This document shows, piece after piece, positions 32,338-32,401 of a stretch of 32,401 bases of DNA. The notes below the pieces were generated by a model that ran no database searches, was not told the DNA's origin, and was given only the letters and a program-made list of their open reading frames with translations. Numbering within the stretch: the stretch's first letter is position 1; each line of letters starts with the position of its first letter. Made by a program: the position numbers and the translations under genes. This DNA comes from Paraburkholderia solitsugae (GTDB taxonomy: Bacteria > Pseudomonadota > Gammaproteobacteria > Burkholderiales > Burkholderiaceae), in assembly GCF_013177695.1 (NCBI RefSeq), contig NZ_WOEY01000144.1, forward strand, positions 1-32,401, in the 5' to 3' direction.

Positions 32338-32401
32338 CCTTGATTTCTTAGTGGTCTATTAGTGTCGCCCCTGTGCGGGGCAGGCACCTACTTTTCTTTG
32401 C
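32338..32401. repeat. Likely part of an interspersed Paraburkholderia repeat
   Basis: A GCCCC-TGTGC-GGGGC hairpin (32367-32381) is followed by AGGCACCTACTTTTCTTTGC at the window end. From memory, this last stretch recurs in many intergenic regions of Paraburkholderia genomes, often followed by its inverted partner. It is cut by the window edge, so its far half is unseen. The identification is recollection, not a search. Confidence 0.5.

Overview
The window is high-GC, densely packed chromosomal DNA whose genes match the Burkholderiales. Paraburkholderia or Burkholderia is the best guess. That rests on codon use, on a GltI, GlnRS, AlaRS and UppP set of betaproteobacterial type, on the DUF427 and AcpA-type genes, and on a sequence at the far right edge that I recall (not checked) as a recurrent intergenic repeat of Paraburkholderia. 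Most of the content is housekeeping or ordinary accessory metabolism. I see no prophage, CRISPR array, secretion locus or recognisable defence island.

Left edge (1-655): the 3' end of a group II intron, with the C-terminal maturase part of its reverse transcriptase and RNA domains V and VI. Next come a possible 45-residue membrane peptide, a small lipoprotein, an NlpD-like LysM/LytM lipoprotein with a degenerate zinc site, and an aldose-1-epimerase-family protein (3185-865, minus strand). A 28-residue membrane micropeptide with a perfect ribosome binding site (3356-3442) precedes uppP (3741-4571), a strong terminator and tRNA-Arg(TCT) (4881-4957).

Middle (5021-13426): a DUF427 protein and an AcpA/phospholipase-C-type lipoprotein phosphoesterase on the minus strand. 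The latter is divergent from a di-haem cytochrome c peroxidase lipoprotein across an AT-rich region with a Pho-box-like palindrome. Then a two-helix membrane protein, an exported 17-kDa-antigen-like protein, a Nudix hydrolase, an orphan GltI-type solute-binding protein and glnS.

13915-23271: gamma-glutamyltransferase, an RBBP9/YdeN-type serine hydrolase preceded by a degenerate 13-bp tandem repeat, a family III CoA-transferase, a duplicated hairpin repeat, alaS with a clear terminator, and a LysR regulator divergent from a YbfB-type MFS transporter.

23472-29343: seven same-strand reading frames that may form one operon: L-threonine aldolase, a zinc-ribbon Nudix hydrolase, a 22-codon leader ORF, a hot-dog thioesterase, then a fused LivH-LivM permease, LivG and LivF. 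The last four genes overlap or nearly touch. LivF has arginine in place of the Walker A lysine, and there is no solute-binding protein in the cluster.

29807-32224: an 805-residue lipoprotein of no family I recognise, made of two diverged copies of a domain of about 275 residues. Its last part drifts into G+T-rich codon use and runs into repetitive spacer DNA. This protein, the leader ORF with its coupled thioesterase/transporter operon, the micropeptide and the 13-bp repeat are the items most worth following up.
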